Positions 1 through 7,628 of a DNA stretch of 44,886 nt are shown one piece after another (position 1 is the stretch's first letter; every line of letters starts with the position of its first letter). The notes under the pieces are model-generated. The model was not told the origin of the DNA. It searched no databases and worked only from the letters and a program-made list of their open reading frames with translations. The stretch is from Chloroflexota bacterium (GTDB taxonomy: Bacteria; Chloroflexota; Limnocylindria; P2-11E), in NCBI GenBank assembly GCA_016194865.1, contig JACQAT010000003.1, positions 1 to 44,886 of the forward strand. Reading direction: 5' to 3'. The translations under genes and the position numbers were made by a program.

Positions 1-423
1 CAGCGCGCCGTCGAGCTCCGCGAGCAGGTCGACCGTCAGGAGCCGGAGGTCCAGCGCGATCTGATCGTTCCGGCTGCGCGCCGTGTGCAGGCGGCCGCTG
101 ACGTCGCCGATCCGTTGTCGCAGCACGGTCTCGACCGCGCTGTGCACGTCCTCGGCGTCGGCGGGCCAGGGGAACGATCCCGCCGCGAGCTCGGCGTCGA
201 TCGCCTCGAGCGCGCTCACGAGCGCGCCGGAGTCCGCGGCGCTCAGCACCTTCTGCCGCCCGAGCATCCGCGCATGCGCGATGCTGCCGCGCACGTCGTG
301 CCGCGCGAGCCGCTTGTCGAGGTCGAGCGACGCCGTGAAGTCCCGGATACGCGGATCGAGGCCTCCCTCGAAGCGGCCGGACCACAGTGGCTTGGTCTCT
401 TTGGGACGTTCTGGGATCGTCAA
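1..423 (-). CDS. argH: Argininosuccinate lyase, N-terminal 141 residues (runs off left edge)
   Basis: Last gene of the arginine operon; argininosuccinate lyase splits argininosuccinate into arginine and fumarate in the cytosol. The visible part is the N-terminal domain: LWSGRFEGG near residue 13 and the family motif HTARSRND at residues 113-120, followed by QIALD. The gene continues beyond base 1. The start chosen is TTG at 423-421, which overlaps the argG stop as TTGA, so translation is probably coupled to argG. The start lies inside a degenerate 30-base repeat that also encodes the basic tail of ArgG, so the leader sequence is unusual. The family assignment is firm; the start is likely but rests on the overlap and the immediately following conserved N-terminus. 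Confidence 0.93.
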   Translation of the reverse strand, partial: MTIPERPKETKPLWSGRFEGGLDPRIRDFTASLDLDKRLARHDVRGSIAHARMLGRQKVLSAADSGALVSALEAIDAELAAGSFPWPADAEDVHSAVETVLRQRIGDVSGRLHTARSRNDQIALDLRLLTVDLLAELDGAL

Positions 424-501
424 CGACGCGCCTTCTTGGGACGCTTTGGAGTCGCTGACGACGCGCCTTGAGACGTTTTGGGATCGCTGGCAACGCGCCT
501 T
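405..501. repeat. Three imperfect 30-base tandem repeats across the argG/argH junction
   Basis: Cores at 405-434, 440-469 and 472-501 each begin GACG(T/C)T(T/C)TGG and end ACGCGCCTT on the plus strand, separated by 5 and 2 bases. They encode the low-complexity basic C-terminus of ArgG, and the first copy contains the argH TTG start. The repeats look like local slippage or duplication that lengthened ArgG. Confidence 0.75.
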
Positions 502-1757
502 CCGCTTCGGCTTGTCGGTGCCTTTGGAAGGGCTAGTGGTGCGTCCCCAGCCCACAAAGCCTGCGTCCGCGCCTGGTTGCGCAGCGGCAGGCCGAAGACG
601 CCGATGAAGCCCTCGGCCGCCTTGTGATCGAACGCGTCTCCCTTTCCATAGGTGGCGAGCGAAAGCGAGTAGAGCGAGTGCTCCGAGCGGCGGCCGACGA
701 CGGTGGCGGTGCCGTGATCGAGCTTCACCCGGATCTCCCCGGACACGAAGCGCTGCGTGCTGTGCACGTAGGCCGCGAGGTCCTGGTGGTGCGCGCTGAA
801 CCAGAGACCGTTGTAGACGAGGTCGGCGTACTCGGCGGAGACGCGCTCCTTGAACCGCAGCGTCTCCTTGGAGAGCACCATGTCCTCCAGCGCGCGGTGC
901 GCGAGGTGCAGGACGACCGCGGCGGGGGCCTCGTAGATCTCGCGTGACTTGATCCCGACGAGACGGTTCTCGATCTGGTCGATCCGTCCGACACCGTGCT
1001 TGCCCGCGAGCGCGTTGAGCTTGACGATCAGCTCGACGCCGTCGAGCTCCTCGCCGTCGAGCGCGATGGGCACGCCCTCGTTGAAGGCGATGACGATCTC
1101 GCGTGCCTTCGCGGGGGCCTCGTCCGGATCGACGGTCCACTGGAAGACGTCGCGGGGGGGCGCGGCCCATGGATCCTCGAGGATGCCGGCCTCGACGGAG
1201 CGGCCCCAGAGGTTCTCGTCGACGCTGTACGGGCTCTTCTTCGTCACAGGCACGGGGATGCCGCGCGCCTTCGCGTAGTCGATCTCCTCCTCGCGCGTCA
1301 TGTTCATGCCGCCGCGCATCGGCGCGATGACCTTGAGGTCGGGCGCGAGCGCACCGACGGCGAGGTCGAAGCGGACCTGGTCGTTGCCCTTGCCGGTGCA
1401 CCCGTGCGCCACGAACTCGGCGCCCTCGTCGCGAGCGGCGTCGACGAGCAGCTTCGCGAGCAGCGGCCGGCCCAGCGCGGTGGCGAGCGGGTAGCGGCCC
1501 TCATAGAGGGCGCCCGCCTGCAGACCCGGCCATACGAAGAACCGCACGAAGGTATCGCGCGCGTCCTGCACGATGGCCTTCTTCGCGCCGCTCTTGAGCG
1601 CCTTCTCACGGACCGCCTCGAGATCGGGCACCGATCCGAGATCCCCGGTGCACGTCACGACCTCGAACCCGTGCGTCTCGCGCAGCCATGCGACCGCGAC
1701 GGATGTGTCGAGGCCGCCCGAGTACGCGAGCACGCACGTTCGCTTCTTCGTCGTCAC
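420..1757 (-). CDS. argG: Argininosuccinate synthase
   Basis: Joins citrulline and aspartate with ATP to make argininosuccinate, the penultimate step of arginine synthesis. The N-terminus carries the N-type ATP pyrophosphatase loop AYSGGLDTSVAV at residues 11-22, followed by typical ArgG segments such as HGCTGKGNDQVRF and SPYSVDENLWGRS. Start GTG at 1757 overlaps the argR stop as GTGA. At 445 residues it is longer than the usual 400 or so. The excess is a C-terminal tail after the QALWAG segment, rich in Lys, Arg, Ser and Pro, encoded by three degenerate 30-base repeats and ending at the argH start. The tail is probably unstructured and not needed for catalysis (inference). Family assignment is firm. 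Confidence 0.96.
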   Translation of the reverse strand: MTTKKRTCVLAYSGGLDTSVAVAWLRETHGFEVVTCTGDLGSVPDLEAVREKALKSGAKKAIVQDARDTFVRFFVWPGLQAGALYEGRYPLATALGRPLLAKLLVDAARDEGAEFVAHGCTGKGNDQVRFDLAVGALAPDLKVIAPMRGGMNMTREEEIDYAKARGIPVPVTKKSPYSVDENLWGRSVEAGILEDPWAAPPRDVFQWTVDPDEAPAKAREIVIAFNEGVPIALDGEELDGVELIVKLNALAGKHGVGRIDQIENRLVGIKSREIYEAPAAVVLHLAHRALEDMVLSKETLRFKERVSAEYADLVYNGLWFSAHHQDLAAYVHSTQRFVSGEIRVKLDHGTATVVGRRSEHSLYSLSLATYGKGDAFDHKAAEGFIGVFGLPLRNQARTQALWAGDAPLALPKAPTSRSGRRVASDPKTSQGASSATPKRPKKARR

Positions 1758-2233
1758 TTCTCACTCCGTATGCCGAACTCCGCGAGACGTTGCAGCAGCT
1801 TCTTCGCGTCGCGATCGCCGTGCGTCGCGACGAACACCGTGTCGTCACCGGCGACCGTGCCGACGACCTCCGCGAGGTGCGCGATGTCGAGACCGATCGC
1901 GAGCGCGTTCGCGGTGCCGGGCGGCGATCGCAGGACGACGAGCGAACCCGCGATCGTGCCATCCACCGGATAGTCCTCGCAGAACCGCCGCAGGCGCGCC
2001 GGTCCATCGCCGCCGCCGGCCGTCGGCGAAGCGCTGTAGACGTGATGGCCGTCGCGCGGCACCTTGACGAGACCCAGCTCGAGGATGTCGCGCGAGATCG
2101 TCGCCTGCGTCGCCGGGAATCCCGCGCCGCGCAGCGCGCGCGCGAGGTCGCCCTGCGTCGCGAGCTTCTTCCGCGTCACGAGGCGCAGCAGCGCCTGCTG
2201 CCGGTGCTGCTTCCCCGAGGTCCCGTTCTTCAC
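1754..2233 (-). CDS. argR: Arginine repressor ArgR
   Basis: Arginine-responsive transcription regulator of 159 residues, the usual ArgR length. The N-terminal winged helix includes QGDLARALRGAGF and QATISRDILELGLVKV. The C-terminal oligomerisation and arginine-binding domain ends with GTVAGDDTVFV and a DAKKLLQRL helix. The start is GTG at 2233, overlapping the argB stop as GTGA; a much longer open frame exists upstream but overlaps argB and has no ArgR similarity. Lying inside the operon it presumably controls, it is likely autoregulated through the palindromic operator before argC (5123-5150). Downstream it overlaps argG by four bases. The family assignment is firm; the autoregulation is inference. 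Confidence 0.94.
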   Translation of the reverse strand: MKNGTSGKQHRQQALLRLVTRKKLATQGDLARALRGAGFPATQATISRDILELGLVKVPRDGHHVYSASPTAGGGDGPARLRRFCEDYPVDGTIAGSLVVLRSPPGTANALAIGLDIAHLAEVVGTVAGDDTVFVATHGDRDAKKLLQRLAEFGIRSEK

Positions 2234-3048
2234 GCCGCGGCCTCGAACACGGTGCCCACATCGCCACCCGCCAGGAGCCGCTCGATGGCGTCGCCACCGC
2301 TCGGCACGATGGCGGCGCGGGTGCCCGCGCCAGCGGCGAGAAGACAGGCTTCGACCTTCGGGATCATGCCGCCCTCGATCGTGCCGTCGTCGACGAGCGC
2401 CTTCGCGCGATCGCGATCGAGCGACGGGATGAGCTTGCCGTCTTTGCCCCGGACCCCGGGGACGTCGGTCACGAACGCGAGGATGCGCGCGCCTAGGCTC
2501 GCCGCGATGGCGCCAGCCGCGCTGTCGCCGTTCACGTTGAGGATCTCGCCGGTCTTGACCTCGAGCGCGGCCGGCGCGATCACCGGGACGCGCCCGCTGT
2601 CGACGAGCTCCTCGAGGAGCGAGCTGTCGACGAGCGAGATCCGCCCGACCAGGCCCAGAGCCGCGTCCTCGCGCTCGGCGCGGAGCATGCCGCCATCGAC
2701 GCCGGACAGGCCGACCGCGGCCACCCCGCGCGCGACCAGCGCGCTCACGAGCCGCGCGTTCGCGAGACCAGCGAGCACCGCGAGCGCGACGTCGCGTGTG
2801 GGCTCGTCCGTGACCCGCAGCCCGCGCTCGAACCGCGTCTCCAGGCCCATCTTTCCCGACCACTCGCCGACCAGCGGGCCGCCACCGTGGACGACGACGA
2901 GCGGCCGCCCCGCGTCGGCGAGGCCGGCGACGAGGTCGAGCTCGGCGTCGACGCCCGCAGCGACGGAGCCGCCGATCTTCAGGACGATGACCGAGCGCGG
3001 CGTGTCGTTCCGTGGTGTGTCCGCTCCAGATGACGCCTTCGGCGTCAT
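2230..3048 (-). CDS. argB: Acetylglutamate kinase
   Basis: Phosphorylates N-acetylglutamate in the second step of the acetylated arginine pathway. It shows the amino-acid kinase fold signatures VLKIGGS near the N-terminus, VVHGGGPLV for the phosphate/substrate loop and NVNGDSAAGAIAASL in the centre. With ATG at 3048 the protein has 272 residues, within the family range. The frame is open further upstream, but that part overlaps argJ and is arginine-rich noise. The first 18 or so residues (MTPKASSGADTP...) have no kinase similarity. They are encoded by a perfect hairpin (3028-3050) and the sequence after it, so they look like inserted repeat sequence placed between the old ribosome-binding region and the kinase. 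It overlaps argR by GTGA. Confidence 0.93.
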   Translation of the reverse strand: MTPKASSGADTPRNDTPRSVIVLKIGGSVAAGVDAELDLVAGLADAGRPLVVVHGGGPLVGEWSGKMGLETRFERGLRVTDEPTRDVALAVLAGLANARLVSALVARGVAAVGLSGVDGGMLRAEREDAALGLVGRISLVDSSLLEELVDSGRVPVIAPAALEVKTGEILNVNGDSAAGAIAASLGARILAFVTDVPGVRGKDGKLIPSLDRDRAKALVDDGTIEGGMIPKVEACLLAAGAGTRAAIVPSGGDAIERLLAGGDVGTVFEAAA

Positions 3049-3050
3049 CT
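3028..3050. repeat. Perfect hairpin at the argB start (10-bp stem, 3-base loop)
   Basis: Arms 3028-3037 and 3041-3050 are exactly complementary around a three-base loop (GAA when read on the minus strand). The argB ATG lies within one arm, so the structure could mask the start in the mRNA. With the palindrome at 3058-3085 it forms two successive hairpins between argJ and argB. Confidence 0.75.
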
Positions 3051-3057
3051 GACCGGC

Positions 3058-3085
3058 ACCACGTAGCGCCGCGGCGCTACGTGGT
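3058..3085. repeat. Perfect 28-base palindrome at the argJ stop codon
   Basis: Bases 3058-3071 (ACCACGTAGCGCCG) are exactly complementary to 3072-3085. The argJ TAG stop (3079-3077) lies inside it. There is no T-run on either side, so it is not a standard intrinsic terminator; an mRNA-stability, processing or REP-type element is more likely. Its centre resembles the stem at 16103-16141 (AGCGCCGC paired with GCGGCGC). Confidence 0.75.
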
Positions 3086-4294
3086 GTAGTCGGCATTGAT
3101 CCGCACGTACTCGGCGGAGAGGTCGGAGCCCCACGCCGTCGCGTTCCCGTTCGCGAGCCCGAGGTCGACGGTGATCGTGATCGTCGGCTGCGCGAACAGC
3201 CTCCGCACCGCATCCGCGTCGACCGTCTTCGGCGCGCCGGCGCGATAGACCGCAAGGTCGCCGATCGTGACCGTGGCCTTCCGTGGATCGACCCGCGCGC
3301 CGGAGCGCCCGGCGGCCGCGAGGATCCGCCCCCAGTTGGGGTCGGCGCCGTGGATCGCCGTCTTGACGAGGTTCGAGCTCGTCACGGTCCGCGCGGCGAG
3401 GCGCGCCTCGGCGACGTTCGCGGCGCCACGCACACGCACTTCGAAGACCTTCGTCGCTCCCTCGCCGTCCGCGACGATCGCGAGCGCGAGGTCGCGACAA
3501 ACGGCGCGCAACGCGTCGCCGAAGGAGCGACGATCCTTCGCGCCGACGGCGACGCCGGACGCGCCGTTCGCCAGCACGAGCAGCGTGTCGTTCGTGCTCG
3601 TGTCGCCATCGACCGAGATCGCGTTGAACGTGTCGTCGGCGATCGGCGTCAGGAGCGCGCGGAGCACGGTCCGATCGACGTCCGCGTCGGTCGTCACGAA
3701 CGCGAGGAGCGTCGCCATGTTCGGGTGGATCATCCCGGCGCCCTTCGCGATGCCGCCGATGCGAATGGTCCCCCGAGACAGCGCGGCCTCGCGCTCGACG
3801 ACCTTCGGCCGCGTGTCCGTGGTCATGATGGCGCGCGACGCGCCGTCCCAGCCCCGCGTCGAGACCTTGATCCCGGCGATGGCCGCCGCGATGCGGTCGG
3901 CCGGCAGGGGCACCCCGATGACACCGGTGCTCGCGACGGCGATGTCCACGGGTGCCAGACCAAGCCGCTCGGCGGCCGCCGCGCCGACGGTCATCGCGTC
4001 GCGCTCGCCCTGCTCGCCGGTGCACGCGTTGGCGTTCCCGGAATTCACGACGATCGCCTGCAAACGGCCGTTGCGCAGGTGTCGCTTCGTCACGACGCAG
4101 GGCGCGGCGATCACCTGGTTCTTCGTGAACACGGCGACGGCGACGCATGGCCGGTCCGACACGATGAGCGCGACGTCGAGGCGATCGGGGACGCCGCTCT
4201 TCACTCCCGCACTGGCGGCGCCGGCGGTGAAGCCGTGCGCGTAGGTCACGCCGCGGCCGTCCGTCACGGCCACAGCGGCAGCCCCTCGAGCCAA
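3077..4294 (-). CDS. argJ: Bifunctional glutamate N-acetyltransferase / ornithine acetyltransferase
   Basis: Recycles the acetyl group from N-acetylornithine to glutamate, closing the cyclic arginine pathway; it may also accept acetyl-CoA. ArgJ precursors cleave themselves at a conserved Thr. Here it is T195 in KGAGMIHPNMATLLAF, with upstream substrate segments NSGNANACTG and ASTGVIG. The C-terminus SAEYVRINADYTT is canonical, and the product of 405 residues is full length. The start chosen is TTG at 4294; GTG codons a few residues in are alternatives, and an in-frame TGA lies 12 bases upstream. No good ribosome-binding site is visible. The 5' side abuts a truncated argC, and the loss of sequence there may also have removed argJ's original leader. 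Confidence 0.93.
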   Translation of the reverse strand: MARGAAAVAVTDGRGVTYAHGFTAGAASAGVKSGVPDRLDVALIVSDRPCVAVAVFTKNQVIAAPCVVTKRHLRNGRLQAIVVNSGNANACTGEQGERDAMTVGAAAAERLGLAPVDIAVASTGVIGVPLPADRIAAAIAGIKVSTRGWDGASRAIMTTDTRPKVVEREAALSRGTIRIGGIAKGAGMIHPNMATLLAFVTTDADVDRTVLRALLTPIADDTFNAISVDGDTSTNDTLLVLANGASGVAVGAKDRRSFGDALRAVCRDLALAIVADGEGATKVFEVRVRGAANVAEARLAARTVTSSNLVKTAIHGADPNWGRILAAAGRSGARVDPRKATVTIGDLAVYRAGAPKTVDADAVRRLFAQPTITITVDLGLANGNATAWGSDLSAEYVRINADYTT

Positions 4295-4304
4295 GGGTCG
4301 CGGT

Positions 4305-5117
4305 CACGCGGACGAACGGCTCATCGGCATAGAACGACGCGTATGCGTCCTTCACCTGCGCCGTCGTCACACCGTCGCGAAGGGGCGCGTAGCAGGTCGC
4401 GATGAGGCCGCGCGTCATCGGGATGAGGTGCGGCGTGAACGTCAGTCGCGGGCGCTCGAGTCCGAGTGAGCCCAGCTCCTGCGCGATCTCCGGCGTGTGC
4501 CGGTGCTTGGGCACGCCGTACGCGCGAACGCTCCCGTCGATCGTGCCGTAGAGGTAGGCCTCGTCGACCGTATGGCCGGCGCCCGAGACGCCGGACTTGC
4601 CGTCGACGATCACGTCGCTCGTGATGAGCCTGGCCCTGACCGCGGGGGCGAGCGCGAGGAGCGACGCCATCGGGTAGCAGCCCGGGTTCGCGATCAGCGT
4701 CGCGCCCTTGAGCTTCGCGCGCGCGAATTCCGTCACGCCGTAGACCGCCTGCTTCAGCAACCCGGGTGACGGATGCGTGTAGCCGTACCAGCGTTCGTAC
4801 GCCGCTGGATCGGTGAGCCGGAAGTCGCTGCCGACATCGATGAGGGTTCGGCCCTCTTTCAACCACACCGGCGCCAGCTTCGCGGCCTCGCCGGCGGGCA
4901 GCGCGGTGAACACGACCTCCGCGTCGGCGACGCCGTCCCCGATCCTCAGTGAGTCGGGCGCGTCGTGCAGGTGGGGCACGGCATCGCGCAGCGCCTGCCC
5001 CTGCTTCGACCGCGCCACGGCCGCGACGAGCGCGGCGCCGGGGTGCCGGAGCAGAAGCCGCGCGAGCTCACCACCGGCATACCCGGTGACGCCCACGATG
5101 GCCACCTTGACGGTCAC
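4305..5117 (-). pseudogene. argC: N-acetyl-gamma-glutamyl-phosphate reductase, 3' end missing
   Basis: First gene of the arginine operon; ArgC reduces acetylglutamyl phosphate to the semialdehyde with NADPH. The N-terminal Rossmann motif GVTGYAGGELARLL, the catalytic Cys147 in NPGCYPM, and the HRHTPEI segment are intact. Similarity stops after residue 271 (DEPFVRV), where the family should continue for about 70-80 residues (the GTNF and SAIDNLVKGASGQAVQ segments). Those segments are absent in every frame, because argJ begins immediately. The argC frame instead runs out of frame through all of argJ to a stop at 3045. This looks like a deletion joining argC to argJ, either real or from assembly. 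The start is GTG at 5117; GTG codons slightly inside are alternatives. Family assignment is firm; the loss of function is inference. Confidence 0.85.
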
Positions 5118-5122
5118 CGCTA

Positions 5123-5152
5123 GATTATGCGCATAATCGGATAATTATGCAA
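5123..5152 (-). promoter_or_regulatory. argC promoter overlapping a probable ArgR operator
   Basis: An AT-rich island in GC-rich sequence. On the minus strand, TTGCAT (5152-5147) and CATAAT (5129-5124) are separated by 17 bases and fit -35 and -10 boxes. The -10 ends six bases before the argC GTG, so the transcript would be leaderless. Two inverted repeats overlap the promoter: a perfect GATTATGC/GCATAATC palindrome at 5123-5138 and GCATAAT/ATTATGC at 5131-5150. Paired AT-rich imperfect palindromes over the promoter are typical of ARG boxes (family knowledge). The assignment to ArgR is inference from argR being in the operon. The remaining 100 bases to 5252 show nothing recognisable. Confidence 0.7.
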
Positions 5153-5252
5153 ATGCCTGCGGGGAGAGGACGGGGAGAGGCGGAAGCCCAAGCCCTGCCA
5201 GGGCGGATGGCGCGAAAGGAGACGAATCCAACTGGGCCGAGCCAAGCGAGGC

Positions 5253-6548
5253 CTAAGGAAAGATGCCCCGTTTCTCGATGGCCGAGGCGACGCGCTCGAC
5301 CGCGACGATGAAGGCCGCCTCGCGCGGCGTGCAGTCGTAGGCCTTCGACTTCGAGAGCACCAGGTCCATCGCGCGACGCATGTAGATCTCCAGGCGCCGC
5401 TCGACCTCGTCGAGCTCCCAGTAGAACTGCGCCCGGCTCTGGACCCACTCGAAGTACGACACGACGACTCCCCCGGCGTTGGCGAGGATGTCGGGCACGA
5501 CGGTGATATCGCGTTCGGTCAGCTTGCGGTCGGCCTCGGCGGTGATCGGGCCGTTCGCTCCCTCCACGATCATCCGCGCCCGCACCTCGTGCGCGTTGTC
5601 GGCGTTGATCTGACCCTCGAGCGCGGCCGGGATGAGCACGTCCACGTCGCTCGCGAGCAGCTCGGCGTTCGAGATGCGCGTCGCGCCCTTCAATCCCTCG
5701 AGCGTGCGCTTGGGGTCCCGCTTGACATGCTCCATGGCCTCGCGCACATCGATGCCACTCGGTATGGCATACCCACCCGTCACGTCCGAGATCGCCACGA
5801 TCCTGCAGCCGGCCTCGGCGAGGGCGAGCGCCGCGATGCTGCCGACGTTGCCGAAGCCCTGCACCGCGACGCGCGTGCCCTCGGCGCCATGGCCCATCCG
5901 GCGGAGCAGCTCGAGCGTGACGAACGCCACCCCGCGGCCGGTGGCCTCGGTGCGCCCACGCGAGCCCCCGAGCTCCACGGGCTTGCCGGTGACGACCTCG
6001 GGCGAATGCTGGCCGGTCATCATCGTGACCGTGTCGACGATCCACGCCATGTGGCGCGCGTCGGTATTCACGTCGGGCGCGGGGATGTCCTTCTCCGGGC
6101 CGATGATCGGCAGGATCGCGGCCGTGTAGCGCTTCGTGAGCCGCTGGATCTCCTTCTCGGAGAACGTGCGCGGGTCGAACGCCACGCCACCCTTCGCGCC
6201 GCCGAGCGGGAGGTCGGTGACGGCGCATTTCCAGGTCATCAGCATCGCGAGGCCCTGGACCTCCTCGAGCGTCACGTCCGGATGGAAGCGGATGCCGCCC
6301 TTTCCGGGCCCGCGACCGGTGCTGTGCTGCACGCGGTAGCCGGTGAAGACCTCGAGCGATCCATCGTCGCGATGGACCGGCAACGAGACGATCAACGTCC
6401 GCTCGGGCATCGAGAGGAAGCGATGCATCCCACGATCGAGCCCGAGCGCCTTCGCGGCGGCATCGAGCTGCTTGAGGGCGGAGGCGAGGAGCTCATCGCC
6501 CGCGGTCGTGGCGACGCGGCCGAGCATCACGAACGCGGAGACTAGCAT
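5253..6548 (-). CDS. gdhA: Glutamate dehydrogenase, NAD(P)-dependent
   Basis: Interconverts glutamate with 2-oxoglutarate and ammonia. Glu/Leu/Phe dehydrogenase motifs are in order: substrate lysines in PGKGGIRFHP (K83) and TWKCAV (K107), catalytic K119 in LPLGGAKGGV, and D159 in PAPDVNTD. A nucleotide-binding segment VQGFGNVGSIAA and the C-terminal VVSYFEWVQ follow. The length of 431 residues is normal for the hexameric class. The start could be ATG 6548 or ATG 6527; the longer start leaves only six bases to the divergent ribD start. The open frame extends far upstream opposite the rib genes, but that part is antisense. Cofactor preference cannot be read with confidence. It lies next to arginine and 5-oxoproline genes, which share glutamate. 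Confidence 0.94.
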   Translation of the reverse strand: MLVSAFVMLGRVATTAGDELLASALKQLDAAAKALGLDRGMHRFLSMPERTLIVSLPVHRDDGSLEVFTGYRVQHSTGRGPGKGGIRFHPDVTLEEVQGLAMLMTWKCAVTDLPLGGAKGGVAFDPRTFSEKEIQRLTKRYTAAILPIIGPEKDIPAPDVNTDARHMAWIVDTVTMMTGQHSPEVVTGKPVELGGSRGRTEATGRGVAFVTLELLRRMGHGAEGTRVAVQGFGNVGSIAALALAEAGCRIVAISDVTGGYAIPSGIDVREAMEHVKRDPKRTLEGLKGATRISNAELLASDVDVLIPAALEGQINADNAHEVRARMIVEGANGPITAEADRKLTERDITVVPDILANAGGVVVSYFEWVQSRAQFYWELDEVERRLEIYMRRAMDLVLSKSKAYDCTPREAAFIVAVERVASAIEKRGIFP

Positions 6549-6554
6549 CGCAAC

Positions 6555-7628
6555 ATGCCGAACGAGCTTGACGAAGAAGCCAGGTACATGCGCCGCGCGG
6601 TCGCGCTCGCGGCGCGTGGCGCCGGCCGCACGAGCCCGAACCCGAACGTCGGCGCGGTCCTCGTCAAGGACGGTGAGATCGTGGGCGAGGGCTATCACCA
6701 CGCGTCCGGTGAAGCGCACGCGGAGGTCGAGGCGATCCGCGCGGCGGGAGCCCGCGCGCGCGGCGCGACCATCTTCGTCACGCTCGAGCCCTGCGCGCAT
6801 CAGGGGCGGACGCCTCCGTGCGTCGATGCGGTCCGCGAGGCGGGCATCGCCCGCGTCGTCGCCGCCGTCCGCGATCCGGACCCGAAGGTCGATGGCCGTG
6901 GCTTTCGCGCGCTGCGCGGCGCGGGCATCGCGGTCGAAGAGGGTCTGCTCGCGGACGAGGCGACGCGCGTGAACGAGGGCTTCCTGACGCGCATGCGCGA
7001 AGGCCGGCCGATGGTGCTCGTGAAGCTCGCCACGACGATGGATGGGCACGTCAGCGTCCCCGGTCGCCGCTACCTCACCGGCAAGCGCGCGCTGCGCGAG
7101 GTGCACAGGCTGCGCGACCGGTACGACGCGGTGCTCGTCGGCAGCGGCACGATCGTCGCGGATGACCCTCAGCTCACGGTGCGCGAGGTGCGCGGGCGCG
7201 ATCCGCTGCGCGTCGTCGTGGACACCGAGGCGCGCACGCCGGTCAACGCGCGGGTCGTGCGAACGCGCGATCCGCAGCGGACCATGCTCCTCGTGGCGCG
7301 CGACGCGCCGCTCGCACGGATGAAGCGGCTTCGGGAGGCGGGCGTGCTGGTAGCGACGATGCCTCGCGGACCTGACGGGCTCGACCTCCGCGCGGCGCTG
7401 CGGTGGCTCGCCGACCAGGGGGTCAACACGGTGCTGTCCGAGGCCGGCCCGCGGCTGTCCGGTGCGATCGTGCGCGCGGGGCTCGCGGATCGCCTGCTGT
7501 TCCTCATCGCGCCGATCGTCGGCGGCGGGGGCGCGACCGCGCTCGCCGGCGTCCCGAAGGCCAGCGAGCTCAAGGAGACGACCGTGCGCCGGCTCGGTCC
7601 CGATGTCGCGATCGAGGGCCGTCTTTAG
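6555..7628 (+). CDS. ribD: Bifunctional riboflavin deaminase/reductase RibD
   Basis: Catalyses the deamination and the side-chain reduction of the pyrimidine intermediate in riboflavin synthesis. The N-terminal deaminase domain shows TSPNPNVGAVLV, the zinc ligand motif HAEVEAI and the PCAHQGRTPPC zinc cysteines. The C-terminal reductase domain begins near MVLVKLATTMDG and includes VGSGTIVADDP. Its 357 residues match the family. ATG 6555 is preceded, six bases upstream, by TAGCAT (6543-6548), a possible -10 box implying a leaderless mRNA; no Shine-Dalgarno sequence is visible. First gene of ribD-ribE-ribBA-ribH, divergent from glutamate dehydrogenase. No FMN riboswitch fits in the six-base gap. 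Confidence 0.95.
   Translation: MPNELDEEARYMRRAVALAARGAGRTSPNPNVGAVLVKDGEIVGEGYHHASGEAHAEVEAIRAAGARARGATIFVTLEPCAHQGRTPPCVDAVREAGIARVVAAVRDPDPKVDGRGFRALRGAGIAVEEGLLADEATRVNEGFLTRMREGRPMVLVKLATTMDGHVSVPGRRYLTGKRALREVHRLRDRYDAVLVGSGTIVADDPQLTVREVRGRDPLRVVVDTEARTPVNARVVRTRDPQRTMLLVARDAPLARMKRLREAGVLVATMPRGPDGLDLRAALRWLADQGVNTVLSEAGPRLSGAIVRAGLADRLLFLIAPIVGGGGATALAGVPKASELKETTVRRLGPDVAIEGRL

Noticed and set aside
3049-3255. Upstream extension of argB
   Set aside because: It overlaps the argJ coding end in another frame and has Arg/Ser-rich noise composition.
6500-6560. FMN riboswitch before the riboflavin operon
   Set aside because: There are only six bases between the divergent starts, and I see no RFN-element pattern inside the gdh 5' end.
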